This document shows, piece by piece, positions 21,726 through 27,511 of a stretch of 27,511 nt of DNA (position 1 is its first letter; the number at the start of each line of letters is the position of its first letter). The DNA is from Treponema sp. (lineage in GTDB: Bacteria; Spirochaetota; Spirochaetia; Treponematales; Treponemataceae): the NCBI GenBank assembly GCA_016294105.1, contig JAEDCN010000034.1, positions 1 to 27,511 on the forward strand, read 5' to 3'. The translations under genes and the position numbers were made by a program. The notes under the pieces were generated by a model. The model was not told where the DNA came from, did no database searches, and worked only from the letters and a program-made list of their open reading frames with translations.

Positions 21726-22792
21726 GTTCCAACCTCCCGTCCTGCTTGTATCATTTGGCTATCTAGTGGTACCTTCTTTATCTTTCCCGCCACATCCTCC
21801 AAGGGAACTCCTATTGCCCGTCCATTTTGTAGAGCAACCATTTTGCCAAATTCACCACGAGCCAGCATATGAACAGCTTCTGTTCCCAGCAATGTTGCTA
21901 AGGCTCTGTCGTAGGGAACAGGTGTTCCTCCCCGCTGAACGTAGCCTAAAACCGTTACTCGTGATTCAATTCCTGTGGCAGATTCCAATTCATGGGCAAC
22001 ACGATACCCGATGGAATATTGCATGGCTTGGCGACTTTTCTTAAAGGTTTTCTTGTCCATGAGGGCTTCTGTTTCAGAAAGGGCTCCTTCTGCTACCACT
22101 ACGATGGAAAATTCCTTGCCGGCATCACAGCGTTTTTTTAGGTGTTGAGCAATAGAATCGATGTTATAGGGAATTTCTGGTAAAAGGATAACGTCTCCAC
22201 CGCCGGCAACTCCTGAATACAGTCCCAACCAACCTGCCTTGTGTCCCATTACTTCAATTACCATAATACGATTGTGGCTGTGGGCAGTGGTATGGATGCG
22301 GTCTATTGCTTCAGTGGCGATGGTTACTGCGGTGTGAAATCCAAAGGTAACATCTGTGTGCAGCAGGTCATTATCGATGGTTTTTGGCAAACCAATAACA
22401 TTCAGTCCTGCCTGTGCAAGGAGACTTCCTGTGGTATTTGTTCCATTTCCACCCAGCACTACAAGGGCATCCAGACCCCATTTTTCATAATTTTCCTTGA
22501 TGTGATCAATGGGAAGTTTTCCGTCTCTGTCTGGCAAGGGATTTTTAAAGGGTTTTTCACGGGAAGTTCCTAGAATGGTTCCACCTCGTGTTAGGATACC
22601 AGAAAAATCGGCAGAAAACATTTGTCGTGCATTACCTTGAATCAGTCCTCGGTAACCGTTTTGAATGCCTACAACTTCCATTCCATACTGTTCAATTGCC
22701 GCCCGGGCAACTCCTCTGATGGCTGTGTTCAGTCCAGGAGCATCTCCTCCTGAAGTCAGGATTCCGAAACGCTTGACCTTGGATTTTTCCAT
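21710..22792 (-). CDS. pfkA: 6-phosphofructokinase (group III type)
   Basis: This 360-residue glycolytic enzyme phosphorylates fructose 6-phosphate. The nucleotide loop GILTSGGDAPGLNTAI, catalytic PKTIDND (136-142, Asp140) and substrate segments EVMGHKAGWL and YVQRGGTP are clear. Two specificity positions differ from E. coli PfkA: the GGDGS loop is GGNGT (114-118, Asn116 for Asp103, Gly117 for Gly104), and Gly124 is Lys137. Gly104 with Lys124 is the pattern of group III phosphofructokinases, whose members include both ATP- and pyrophosphate-dependent enzymes, so the phosphoryl donor cannot be set from sequence. The leader has a consensus-like promoter and AAAGGGG. The flavoprotein gene is coupled downstream. 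Confidence 0.93.
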   Translation of the reverse strand: MEKSKVKRFGILTSGGDAPGLNTAIRGVARAAIEQYGMEVVGIQNGYRGLIQGNARQMFSADFSGILTRGGTILGTSREKPFKNPLPDRDGKLPIDHIKENYEKWGLDALVVLGGNGTNTTGSLLAQAGLNVIGLPKTIDNDLLHTDVTFGFHTAVTIATEAIDRIHTTAHSHNRIMVIEVMGHKAGWLGLYSGVAGGGDVILLPEIPYNIDSIAQHLKKRCDAGKEFSIVVVAEGALSETEALMDKKTFKKSRQAMQYSIGYRVAHELESATGIESRVTVLGYVQRGGTPVPYDRALATLLGTEAVHMLARGEFGKMVALQNGRAIGVPLEDVAGKIKKVPLDSQMIQAGREVGTCFGD

Positions 22793-22821
22793 GTATTGCC
22801 CCTTTGGTGGTAGATATTTTC

Positions 22822-22850
22822 AGTATATCAAATTGATTTCTCTAGGACAA
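22822..22850 (-). promoter_or_regulatory. Predicted phosphofructokinase promoter
   Basis: On the minus strand TTGTCC (22845-22850) and TATACT (22822-22827) are 17 bases apart. The start would be near 22815, about 23 bases before the ATG and upstream of the AAAGGGG ribosome-binding site. Confidence 0.6.
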
Positions 22851-22904
22851 GGAGTGATTTTCAGCAAGAAATGGATAAAAAAGTGTAAATAGCAGTTAAA
22901 GTCA

Positions 22905-22933
22905 TATTCAAATCTTGTTAAAAGGGATAGAAT
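22905..22933 (+). promoter_or_regulatory. Possible promoter of the DUF362 gene
   Basis: TATTCA (22905-22910) and TAGAAT (22928-22933) are 17 bases apart. The start would be near 22940, leaving a leader of about 50 bases. The -10 is the same as in front of pyrE. Confidence 0.4.
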
Positions 22934-22991
22934 AAAGAAAGGTATGTATATGCCATTCATTAAATATCTGCCTTACTATATGGAGGATTTT

Positions 22992-24113
22992 ATGGGTAGC
23001 TCAGAATCTACAATTTCAAAAGTGTATTTTACCAATTTCCGTACAACCTTTCGGGAGGGTTTGTTGCCAAAAATGCGTCGTCTCCTGGTTACTGCGGGAA
23101 TTGAGAACATTGATTTTGCTGGAAAATATGTAGCCATTAAAATGCATTTTGGTGAATTGGGAAATCTAGCTTTTTTGCGTCCTAATTATGCCAAGGTGGT
23201 GGTGGATTTGGTGAAGGAACTGGGGGGCAAACCTTTTTTAGTGGATTGTAATACCCTGTATGTGGGAAGCCGAAAGAATGCCCTAGATCATCTTGATGCA
23301 GCCTATTTGAATGGTTTTTCACCTTTGTCCACTGGATGCCACGTGCTGATTGGAGATGGATTAAAGGGTACTGATGAAGCCTATGTTCCTGTTCCCAATG
23401 GAGAGTATGTAAAGGAAGCAAAGATTGGTCGTGCGGTCATGGATGCAGATATCGTTATTTCCTTGAACCATTTTAAGGCTCACGAAGCAACTGGATTTGG
23501 TGGCGCCATTAAGAATCTGGGAATGGGCTGTGGCTCTAGAGCTGGTAAGATGGAAATGCATGCCGCAGGAAAGCCCTACGTGTATACAAAGAAATGTATC
23601 GGTTGTTCCCAGTGCAAGAACAACTGTGCCCATAATTGTATCACCATTACAGATAAAAAGGCTTCTATTGACGAGTCTGCTTGTACAGGCTGTGGTCGTT
23701 GTATTGGGGTGTGTCCCACTGATGCTATTCGCCCTGGTGCAGATAACTCCAACGACGTGCTGAATTACAAGATGGTGGAATATGCTGCTGCAGTACTCCA
23801 TGGAAGACCTCATTTCCATGTGAGCTTGGCTATGGATATTTCTCCCTATTGTGACTGTCATGCAGAAAATGATGCTCCCATTGTTCCCGATGTTGGTATG
23901 TTTGCTTCCTTTGATCCTGTAGCTATTGATATTGCCTGTGCAGAGGCGGTGAACAAGCAGCCTGTTAGTGCTGGCTCCTGCTTGGATGAAAAAGATCATA
24001 CCCATGGAGATCATTTCTGTGATACCCACCCATCTACCGATTGGAGAGGCCAAATTACCCATGCAGAAAAGATTGGGCTTGGTTCAGGTTCCTACGAGTT
24101 GGTGACAATTTAA
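22992..24113 (+). CDS. DUF362 protein with two [4Fe-4S] ferredoxin motifs
   Basis: This 373-residue protein has a DUF362 domain split around a bacterial ferredoxin insert. Early DUF362 signatures include VAIKMHFGE, PFLVDCNTLY and ISLNHFKAHEATGFGGAIKNLGMG. The insert has CIGCSQCKNNC (202-212) and CTGCGRCIGVCPTD (231-244), each suited to one [4Fe-4S] cluster. The closing part (DVGMFASFDPVAIDIACAEAVN) is typical of the family. It is likely a cytoplasmic redox protein; partners and reaction are not known from sequence. I chose the ATG at 22992 because GGAGG lies 6 bases before it. The frame is open upstream to 22944 but without such a site. It is convergent with birA and transcribed alone. Confidence 0.9.
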   Translation: MGSSESTISKVYFTNFRTTFREGLLPKMRRLLVTAGIENIDFAGKYVAIKMHFGELGNLAFLRPNYAKVVVDLVKELGGKPFLVDCNTLYVGSRKNALDHLDAAYLNGFSPLSTGCHVLIGDGLKGTDEAYVPVPNGEYVKEAKIGRAVMDADIVISLNHFKAHEATGFGGAIKNLGMGCGSRAGKMEMHAAGKPYVYTKKCIGCSQCKNNCAHNCITITDKKASIDESACTGCGRCIGVCPTDAIRPGADNSNDVLNYKMVEYAAAVLHGRPHFHVSLAMDISPYCDCHAENDAPIVPDVGMFASFDPVAIDIACAEAVNKQPVSAGSCLDEKDHTHGDHFCDTHPSTDWRGQITHAEKIGLGSGSYELVTI

Positions 24114-24115
24114 TT

Positions 24116-24165
24116 GTAAAATAAAATTACAGTGAGTTTGTAAAGTTCAGGCTTTGCAAACTCAC
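24116..24165 (-). terminator. Terminator of birA, hairpin inside the coding end
   Basis: Arms GTGAGTTTGTAAAG (24132-24145) and CTTTGCAAACTCAC (24152-24165) form a 14-base-pair stem (one G-U) with a 6-base loop. On the minus strand a T-rich run follows (TGTAATTTTATTTT). The stem is made of the last birA codons, upstream of the stop at 24127. Plus-strand transcripts from the DUF362 gene would also pass through the hairpin, but without a following T-run. Confidence 0.75.
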
Positions 24166-25116
24166 TTCTCCTGACCCTAAAAGTTTTTGTTGTCCGTCTT
24201 CTGTAAGGACTTGTAAGCGTGCTTGGTGGTCGATTCCTAAGCAGGTAGCCAGGTAAAATTGTTCCGTGGAGCCAGCTAGGGGAAAGACCTTTATCTTGGA
24301 ACCTGGTTTTATAAGGCATCGTTTTCGGTATTCTTCCATGATAGCGTCATTTGTATGGGGCTTTGAGTCTTGGCTCCAAAGGATTTCCAATGATTGTAAG
24401 AGATTGCTTACAATGGCTACTACTAAATCTTTTTTGTTTAGTTTCTTTTCTGGTGTGTAGGTGGGAAATACGGCTCCTGCAATGGAATCAATTTCTGGGG
24501 GAAAGCCCTGTTCTGGTGGCATAATGTTCAGCCCAATACCAATTACTGCTCCGGGAATCATTCCTCGCTCTGAATCCATGACACCTTCTGCAAGAATTCC
24601 TCCAATCTTTTTTCCTTGGTAAAAAATGTCGTTTACCCATTTAATGGCTGGCTGAATTTTATACACCTGTTCTAATGCCTTGGAAACAGCTACTGCTGTA
24701 GTTGCCGTAAGGCTAGAAGGGTTGGTGACTCCTTTTGGTGGAATGATAATCAAGCTCAGATATAAACCTGTGGTTTGGGGAGAAAAAAAACTTCTGCCTT
24801 GGCGACCCCTTCCACCAGTTTGCTGTTCGGCAAAAAAAATGGAGCTATGAATTAGCTTTCCTTGATTAGTGAGATTTCCATTATGATGGTGGAGGGGAGC
24901 TTCCTGTATGGCTTTTTCTAAAGCTTCCCGTGCAAGGATATTGGTGGATTCCACCTCCTGATACAAATGAATTTTATCTTTCCAAGCAAAGGCTGAATGT
25001 AAGAGATTACACTTGTTATTAGAAAAACATTTCGCCAGAATTGCTGGATTTTGTATTTTGGAGGCAAACTCATCTGCCAGAGAGTCTATATCCATTACAG
25101 AGGAAGGCTTTTCCAT
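24127..25116 (-). CDS. birA: Biotin-[acetyl-CoA-carboxylase] ligase
   Basis: This 329-residue enzyme activates biotin with ATP and attaches it to carboxylase carrier domains. The catalytic core starts near residue 48 with EVESTN (54-59), then the biotin/ATP loop GGRGRQGRS (101-109), KWVND (159-163) and KIGGILAE (170-177). A small SH3-like C-terminal domain follows. The first 45 residues lack a clear helix-turn-helix, so it is probably a monofunctional (group I) ligase and not a biotin repressor. A roughly 16-residue stretch (74-89, HHHNGN and around) is an insertion between the substrate helix and the catalytic loop. It follows mtnN by 3 bases and ends in a hairpin terminator. Confidence 0.93.
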   Translation of the reverse strand: MEKPSSVMDIDSLADEFASKIQNPAILAKCFSNNKCNLLHSAFAWKDKIHLYQEVESTNILAREALEKAIQEAPLHHHNGNLTNQGKLIHSSIFFAEQQTGGRGRQGRSFFSPQTTGLYLSLIIIPPKGVTNPSSLTATTAVAVSKALEQVYKIQPAIKWVNDIFYQGKKIGGILAEGVMDSERGMIPGAVIGIGLNIMPPEQGFPPEIDSIAGAVFPTYTPEKKLNKKDLVVAIVSNLLQSLEILWSQDSKPHTNDAIMEEYRKRCLIKPGSKIKVFPLAGSTEQFYLATCLGIDHQARLQVLTEDGQQKLLGSGEVSLQSLNFTNSL

Positions 25117-25119
25117 AAC

Positions 25120-25824
25120 TCAAAGATTTCCTAATGCTTGAACGATAGTACAAACCACTTGAGCACTAATGTGTCCGCCTTCTTTTTCGTTAAAGCGGGC
25201 CGTGGCTTCTCCATTGTCATCTGCCATATCTGACATACAACGAATTACCACAAAGGGAATCTTATTTACAGTGGCTACATGACCAATGGCTGCACCTTCC
25301 ATCTCTACGCAGGCTGGATTGCACAGTTCCTTTATCTTGTTCTTCATTTCATTTGAACCAATAAACTGGTCTCCAGAGGCAATGATTCCTTGAATGATGG
25401 TTTTTCCTGGGAATAATTTCTTGCAAGCAAGGGATGCAATGTTTACCAGGCTGGGATCAGCCACAAAGGTTCTTGTCATACCAGGAACGGTGCAGCTTTC
25501 GTAGCCCCAGTTTGTTGCGTCCACATCGTGGTACATAACCTCAGTAGAGATGACTAAATCAAGGACATTTAAGCCAGAAGCCAAGGCTCCTGCCACACCA
25601 GTATTTATCAGATGGGTAATCTTAAATTTTGTAATTAACAGCTGGGCACAGAGGGCTGCATTTACCTTTCCTACTCCTGAACGGACAACTACTACTGGAG
25701 TTTCGGCTAAAAATCCTTCCAGAAAGTCCAATCCACAAAGCTGATGGAGTATGGGACCAGAAATATTCTGGCAAATTCGTTCTACCTCCACATCCATAGC
25801 ACCAATAATTCCTACTCGTATCAT
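25120..25824 (-). CDS. mtnN: 5'-methylthioadenosine/S-adenosylhomocysteine nucleosidase
   Basis: This 234-residue nucleosidase splits methylthioadenosine and S-adenosylhomocysteine into adenine and the thioribose sugar, clearing SAM by-products. The catalytic and binding residues are present: Glu13 in GIIGAMDVEVERI, GVGKVNAA (50-57), NTGVAGAL, ASGDQFI, VEMEGAAI (173-180, Glu174 and Glu176) and the catalytic acid Asp199 in MSDMADD. Length is typical. AGAGGAG precedes the start at a short distance. birA follows after 3 bases, so both are likely on one transcript. A 14-base palindrome, TATTTTGCAAAATA (25845-25858), lies just upstream of the ribosome-binding site. Confidence 0.96.
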   Translation of the reverse strand: MIRVGIIGAMDVEVERICQNISGPILHQLCGLDFLEGFLAETPVVVVRSGVGKVNAALCAQLLITKFKITHLINTGVAGALASGLNVLDLVISTEVMYHDVDATNWGYESCTVPGMTRTFVADPSLVNIASLACKKLFPGKTIIQGIIASGDQFIGSNEMKNKIKELCNPACVEMEGAAIGHVATVNKIPFVVIRCMSDMADDNGEATARFNEKEGGHISAQVVCTIVQALGNL

Positions 25825-25892
25825 TTTTTTCTCCTCTTACCTTATATTTTGCAAAATACCGTAAAAAAAAGCAAGGTATGCGAAAGAATCTA

Positions 25893-25921
25893 TTGACATT
25901 TTTTTACCGATAAATTATACT
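25893..25921 (+). promoter_or_regulatory. Consensus sigma-70 promoter driving a short orphan RNA
   Basis: TTGACA (25893-25898), exactly 17 bases of spacer, and TATACT (25916-25921). It is the best promoter in the window. It points to the plus strand, away from mtnN, and the only thing directly downstream is a terminator. Confidence 0.8.
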
Positions 25922-25927
25922 CTAATC

Positions 25928-25987
25928 AAGTAGCAATAATAAAAGCCGTACCGCGTTTTCTTCCTCCTTTAGCGGTGCGGTTTTTTT
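25928..25987 (+). ncRNA. Candidate ~60-nt small RNA with anti-Shine-Dalgarno loop
   Basis: The predicted transcript starts near 25928, 6 bases after the -10, and ends in the T-run at 25981-25987. About 13 single-stranded bases precede a hairpin: AAAAGCCGTACCGC (25941-25954) pairs with GCGGTGCGGTTTTT (25972-25985) with one G-U. The 17-base loop (25955-25971) contains TTCCTCCTTTA. CCTCCTTT is identical to the anti-Shine-Dalgarno tail of 16S rRNA, so the exposed loop could pair with AAAGGAGG-type ribosome-binding sites. There is no start codon and the transcript is too short for a leader peptide. The upstream gene is divergent, so the hairpin does not terminate another gene. It could alternatively be an attenuated leader of the protease gene 170 bases on. 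Expression is unproven. Confidence 0.55.
25941..25987 (+). terminator. Intrinsic terminator of the short RNA
   Basis: A GC-rich 9-base-pair core (CCGTACCGC with GCGGTGCGG, one G-U) extended by A-U pairs is followed by seven T. The structure and T-run are those of a strong intrinsic terminator. Confidence 0.85.
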
Positions 25988-26155
25988 ACATTTAAATGGT
26001 TTTCCCACAACTTCTATTATAATCGGCAACTTGTATAAGTTTCTAGTGATTTAAAGGCTTTCCTTTATTTTTTAGTATCTCTTTTTGAATAAAAATTTTT
26101 CCTGCTAGTAAAAAAATAGTATTTTATTTATAGTAAATCTTATTGAGGTGCTAAT

Positions 26156-26839
26156 ATGTTTTTTGATGTGTATTATCTTATTTTAGTGGTGCCTGCCCTG
26201 TTGCTATCTATGTGGGCTCAGGTACAGGTAAAGACTACATTTGAGCGATTTTCTAAGGAAGCTGTTGCCCGTGGAATGACTGGTGCTCAGGCTGCAGCAT
26301 ATTTGTTGAAGACAAATAACATTACTGATGTGAAGATTGAAAAGGTTGCTGGAAATCTTACAGACCACTATGATCCTTCCCACAAGGTACTGCGTCTTTC
26401 TGAACCAGTATTCGGAAAGGCTTCTATTGCTGCAGTTGGTGTTGCTGCCCACGAAACAGGCCATGCAATTCAGCATGCCACCAAATATGGTCCCTTAGTA
26501 CTGAGAAGTACGCTGGTTCCTGTGGCAAATATTGGTTCTGCTGTTGGCCCCACCTTGGCAATTCTTGGTCTTGTATTGAGCTTTGGCTTTTTGGTGGATT
26601 TGGGATTGTTGCTCTTTGCTGGTGCAGTACTCTTTTATGTAGTTACTCTCCCTGTAGAATTTAATGCGTCTCGCCGTGCCATTGCTATTTTGGGTAAGTC
26701 TGGAGCTATGAATCAGGATGAACTGAAGGGTGTAAAAAAGGTTTTAAGTGCTGCTGCTATGACCTATGTTGCATCTGCCCTGTCTGCCATTGGTAACTTT
26801 GTTCGTTTGTTGTTGATTTCCAGAAATCGACGGGACTAA
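26156..26839 (+). CDS. YugP-family membrane zinc metallopeptidase
   Basis: This 227-residue protein is of the neutral zinc peptidase family 2 (YugP-like). It has an N-terminal membrane segment (about 5-21), a cytoplasmic or periplasmic loop ending in the zinc motif HETGH (99-103, in AAHETGHAIQHA), and two or three further hydrophobic segments (about 118-165). The late ETLPVEFNASRRA-like element (here LPVEFNASRRAIAIL) supplies the third zinc ligand region. The family occurs widely, and its physiological substrate is not settled. GAGGTG is the ribosome-binding site. It stands alone, convergent with the last gene, whose stop overlaps its own by 4 bases. Confidence 0.92.
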   Translation: MFFDVYYLILVVPALLLSMWAQVQVKTTFERFSKEAVARGMTGAQAAAYLLKTNNITDVKIEKVAGNLTDHYDPSHKVLRLSEPVFGKASIAAVGVAAHETGHAIQHATKYGPLVLRSTLVPVANIGSAVGPTLAILGLVLSFGFLVDLGLLLFAGAVLFYVVTLPVEFNASRRAIAILGKSGAMNQDELKGVKKVLSAAAMTYVASALSAIGNFVRLLLISRNRRD

Positions 26840-27291
26840 AAATTATAGCCGGCTCCCACCCCTCCAGACCAACTGAGGGGGTCTTGTGCTCCGAATACAT
26901 AATCGAAGCTAAGTTTAGGTTCGATATAAGTGTTTCCACTGGTGATTCTCCATCCTAGGGAGCCGCCCATGGTAAAATTCTGTGTAAAAACCTTATTTGT
27001 CCAACTGAATTTTCCTCCAAGATTTGCTTCTGCAAAGGCTCCTAAAAAGGGATAAAGGCGAGCGAAAATACTTGGCGTTACAGCATACATATTTTCAAAA
27101 TCTGTTTGTCCAGAAAGCTTTATTCCAGTACTGACAAAAGACAGTAGTTTATATTCCAAGTTCCAGCTTCCTGTTCCCTGTGCTTTTTGATTACTGCCCA
27201 TTGAGACATCAATAGAGCCACCTGTGGATACCTGTGCAAAAAGTGTTGTTGTAAATAGTAATACTAAACACGTTACGGTAAGTCGTTTCAT
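26836..27291 (-). CDS. Small outer-membrane beta-barrel-like protein
   Basis: I do not recognise a named family. From the ATG at 27291 (AAGGGGG 7 bases upstream) the protein has 151 residues. It has a signal peptide (MKRLTVTCLVLLFTTTLFA, cut before QVSTGG) and then short alternating strands rich in Gly and aromatics, such as GSWNLEYKLLSFVSTGIKL, FARLYPFLGAFAEANLGG and SLGWRI. It ends in Phe (GVGAGYNF), the usual signal for outer-membrane assembly. That suggests a small barrel of about eight strands. The frame is open to 27402, but the extra 37 residues precede the signal peptide and are rejected. A palindrome-overlapped promoter may control it. Confidence 0.8.
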   Translation of the reverse strand: MKRLTVTCLVLLFTTTLFAQVSTGGSIDVSMGSNQKAQGTGSWNLEYKLLSFVSTGIKLSGQTDFENMYAVTPSIFARLYPFLGAFAEANLGGKFSWTNKVFTQNFTMGGSLGWRITSGNTYIEPKLSFDYVFGAQDPLSWSGGVGAGYNF

Positions 27292-27358
27292 TTTATCCCC
27301 CTTATTATGTTTTTCGACTATAATTATATATAGTATAACACTAATTAAAAACTTAATT

Positions 27359-27403
27359 TCTATATACTGTAATATTTGGCTTGACAAAATCGATTGTGTC
27401 AAG
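27359..27403 (-). promoter_or_regulatory. Possible promoter with 24-bp near-perfect palindrome (operator candidate)
   Basis: The palindrome CTTGACA-AAATCGATTG-TGTCAAG (27380-27403) has symmetric arms CTTGACA/TGTCAAG and AATCGATT at its centre, with a single mismatched pair. On the minus strand TTGTCA (27382-27387) lies 17 bases from TATAGA (27359-27364), so the palindrome covers the -35 of a promoter for the small outer-membrane gene. A repressor site is a reasonable reading; no regulator gene is nearby. Confidence 0.45.
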
Positions 27404-27511
27404 TTTAGTTCGCAATTTCGTTCCTGAAAAAAGCCGCAAATCCATCATGCTGCGTCAAGAGATATTGTCAAATGTTGTGGATTGAAGTTTGAAATGGAAG
27501 CCATCTTCTCT
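27404..27511. other. Right edge without a supportable gene
   Basis: Both strands carry only very short open frames here. On the minus strand two frames entering from the window edge end within about 25 codons, so the 3' end of an outside gene is possible, but I cannot identify it. Confidence 0.3.

Larger units (their letters stand above)
25825..26155. other. 331-base intergenic region between mtnN and the zinc protease gene
   Basis: This holds the mtnN leader with a palindrome (25845-25858), then a strong plus-strand promoter and a short RNA ending in a terminator (25893-25987). The rest is an AT-rich stretch with a TATAAT at 26018-26023 lacking a good -35. That -10 may serve the protease gene. 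No protein gene is supportable here. Confidence 0.7.

Noticed and set aside
22944..22991. 16-residue N-terminal extension of the DUF362 protein
   Set aside because: The in-frame ATG at 22992 has GGAGG 6 bases before it; the upstream ATGs have no good site and the extension is not part of the family.
23340..23346. CACGTG cores at 2898 and 23341 as extra parS sites
   Set aside because: Both are inside genes and lack the flanking TTTC/GAAA half-sites.
23361..24062. 233-codon open frame antisense to the DUF362 gene
   Set aside because: It opposes the conserved ferredoxin motifs and has no recognisable features of its own.
26001..26011. TTTCCCACA as a DnaA box
   Set aside because: A single imperfect match far from the origin with no neighbours.
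27292..27402. 37-residue extension of the small outer-membrane protein
   Set aside because: It would put a long non-signal segment in front of a clear signal peptide and would be translated from promoter DNA.
1..27511. tRNA, rRNA, CRISPR array, insertion sequence or prophage
   Set aside because: I looked at every intergenic stretch and saw no cloverleaf-like run, no regularly spaced repeats, no transposase and no terminal inverted repeats.

Overview
The window is a stretch of spirochaete chromosome, most likely Treponema or a close relative, centred on the replication origin. The evidence is the gene set, an FKBP-linked cyclophilin lipoprotein, relaxed lipoboxes, several short outer-membrane-type proteins, a GyrA with Ala at the quinolone-sensitive Ser position, and moderately AT-rich DNA. 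No genus-level marker such as 16S rRNA is present, so the assignment is by protein resemblance only.

Left arm (1-10349, every gene on the minus strand, in the direction of the leftward fork). Reading away from the origin: dnaN, recF, a DUF721/DciA-type gene, rpmH, rnpA, yidD, yidC and jag/khpB, then an unrecognised secreted protein, a cyclophilin-FKBP lipoprotein, an OmpA-family protein and a SpoU-family RNA methyltransferase. The candidate oriC (10350-10568) lies between dnaN and dnaA. It has five DnaA-box-like 9-mers next to very AT-rich DNA. dnaA (minus) and gyrB-gyrA (plus) diverge from two predicted promoters that physically interlock (12078-12119).

Right arm (16583-27511). A strong terminator follows gyrA, then a cluster of three parS-type palindromes (16677-16796), the likely chromosome-partition centromere about 6 kb from oriC. 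Next come argA, a gene for a predicted outer-membrane protein whose signal peptide is put out of frame by a T10 run, arginase, pyrE, an alpha-hydroxy-acid oxidase-like flavoprotein coupled to phosphofructokinase, a DUF362 ferredoxin-like protein, birA, mtnN, a short intergenic RNA, a membrane zinc protease and a small outer-membrane protein. Gene direction is mixed here.

How the parts work together: dnaA, dnaN, recF, DUF721, gyrB and gyrA with oriC and parS form a compact replication and segregation block. rpmH, rnpA, yidD, yidC and jag form the usual ribosome/RNase P/membrane-insertion block, here appended downstream of dnaN-recF on the same strand. The right arm is mainly housekeeping metabolism: arginine synthesis and breakdown, pyrimidine synthesis, glycolysis, biotinylation and SAM by-product salvage.

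The items most worth a second look are: (1) an orphan RNA of about 60 nt (25928-25987) with its own consensus promoter and a terminator loop that repeats the anti-Shine-Dalgarno sequence CCTCCTTT; (2) the parS triplet; (3) the T10 on/off switch in the outer-membrane gene; (4) interlocked dnaA/gyrB promoters and three genes that look leaderless (dnaA, argA, pyrE). All RNA, promoter and regulatory calls are by eye and untested.
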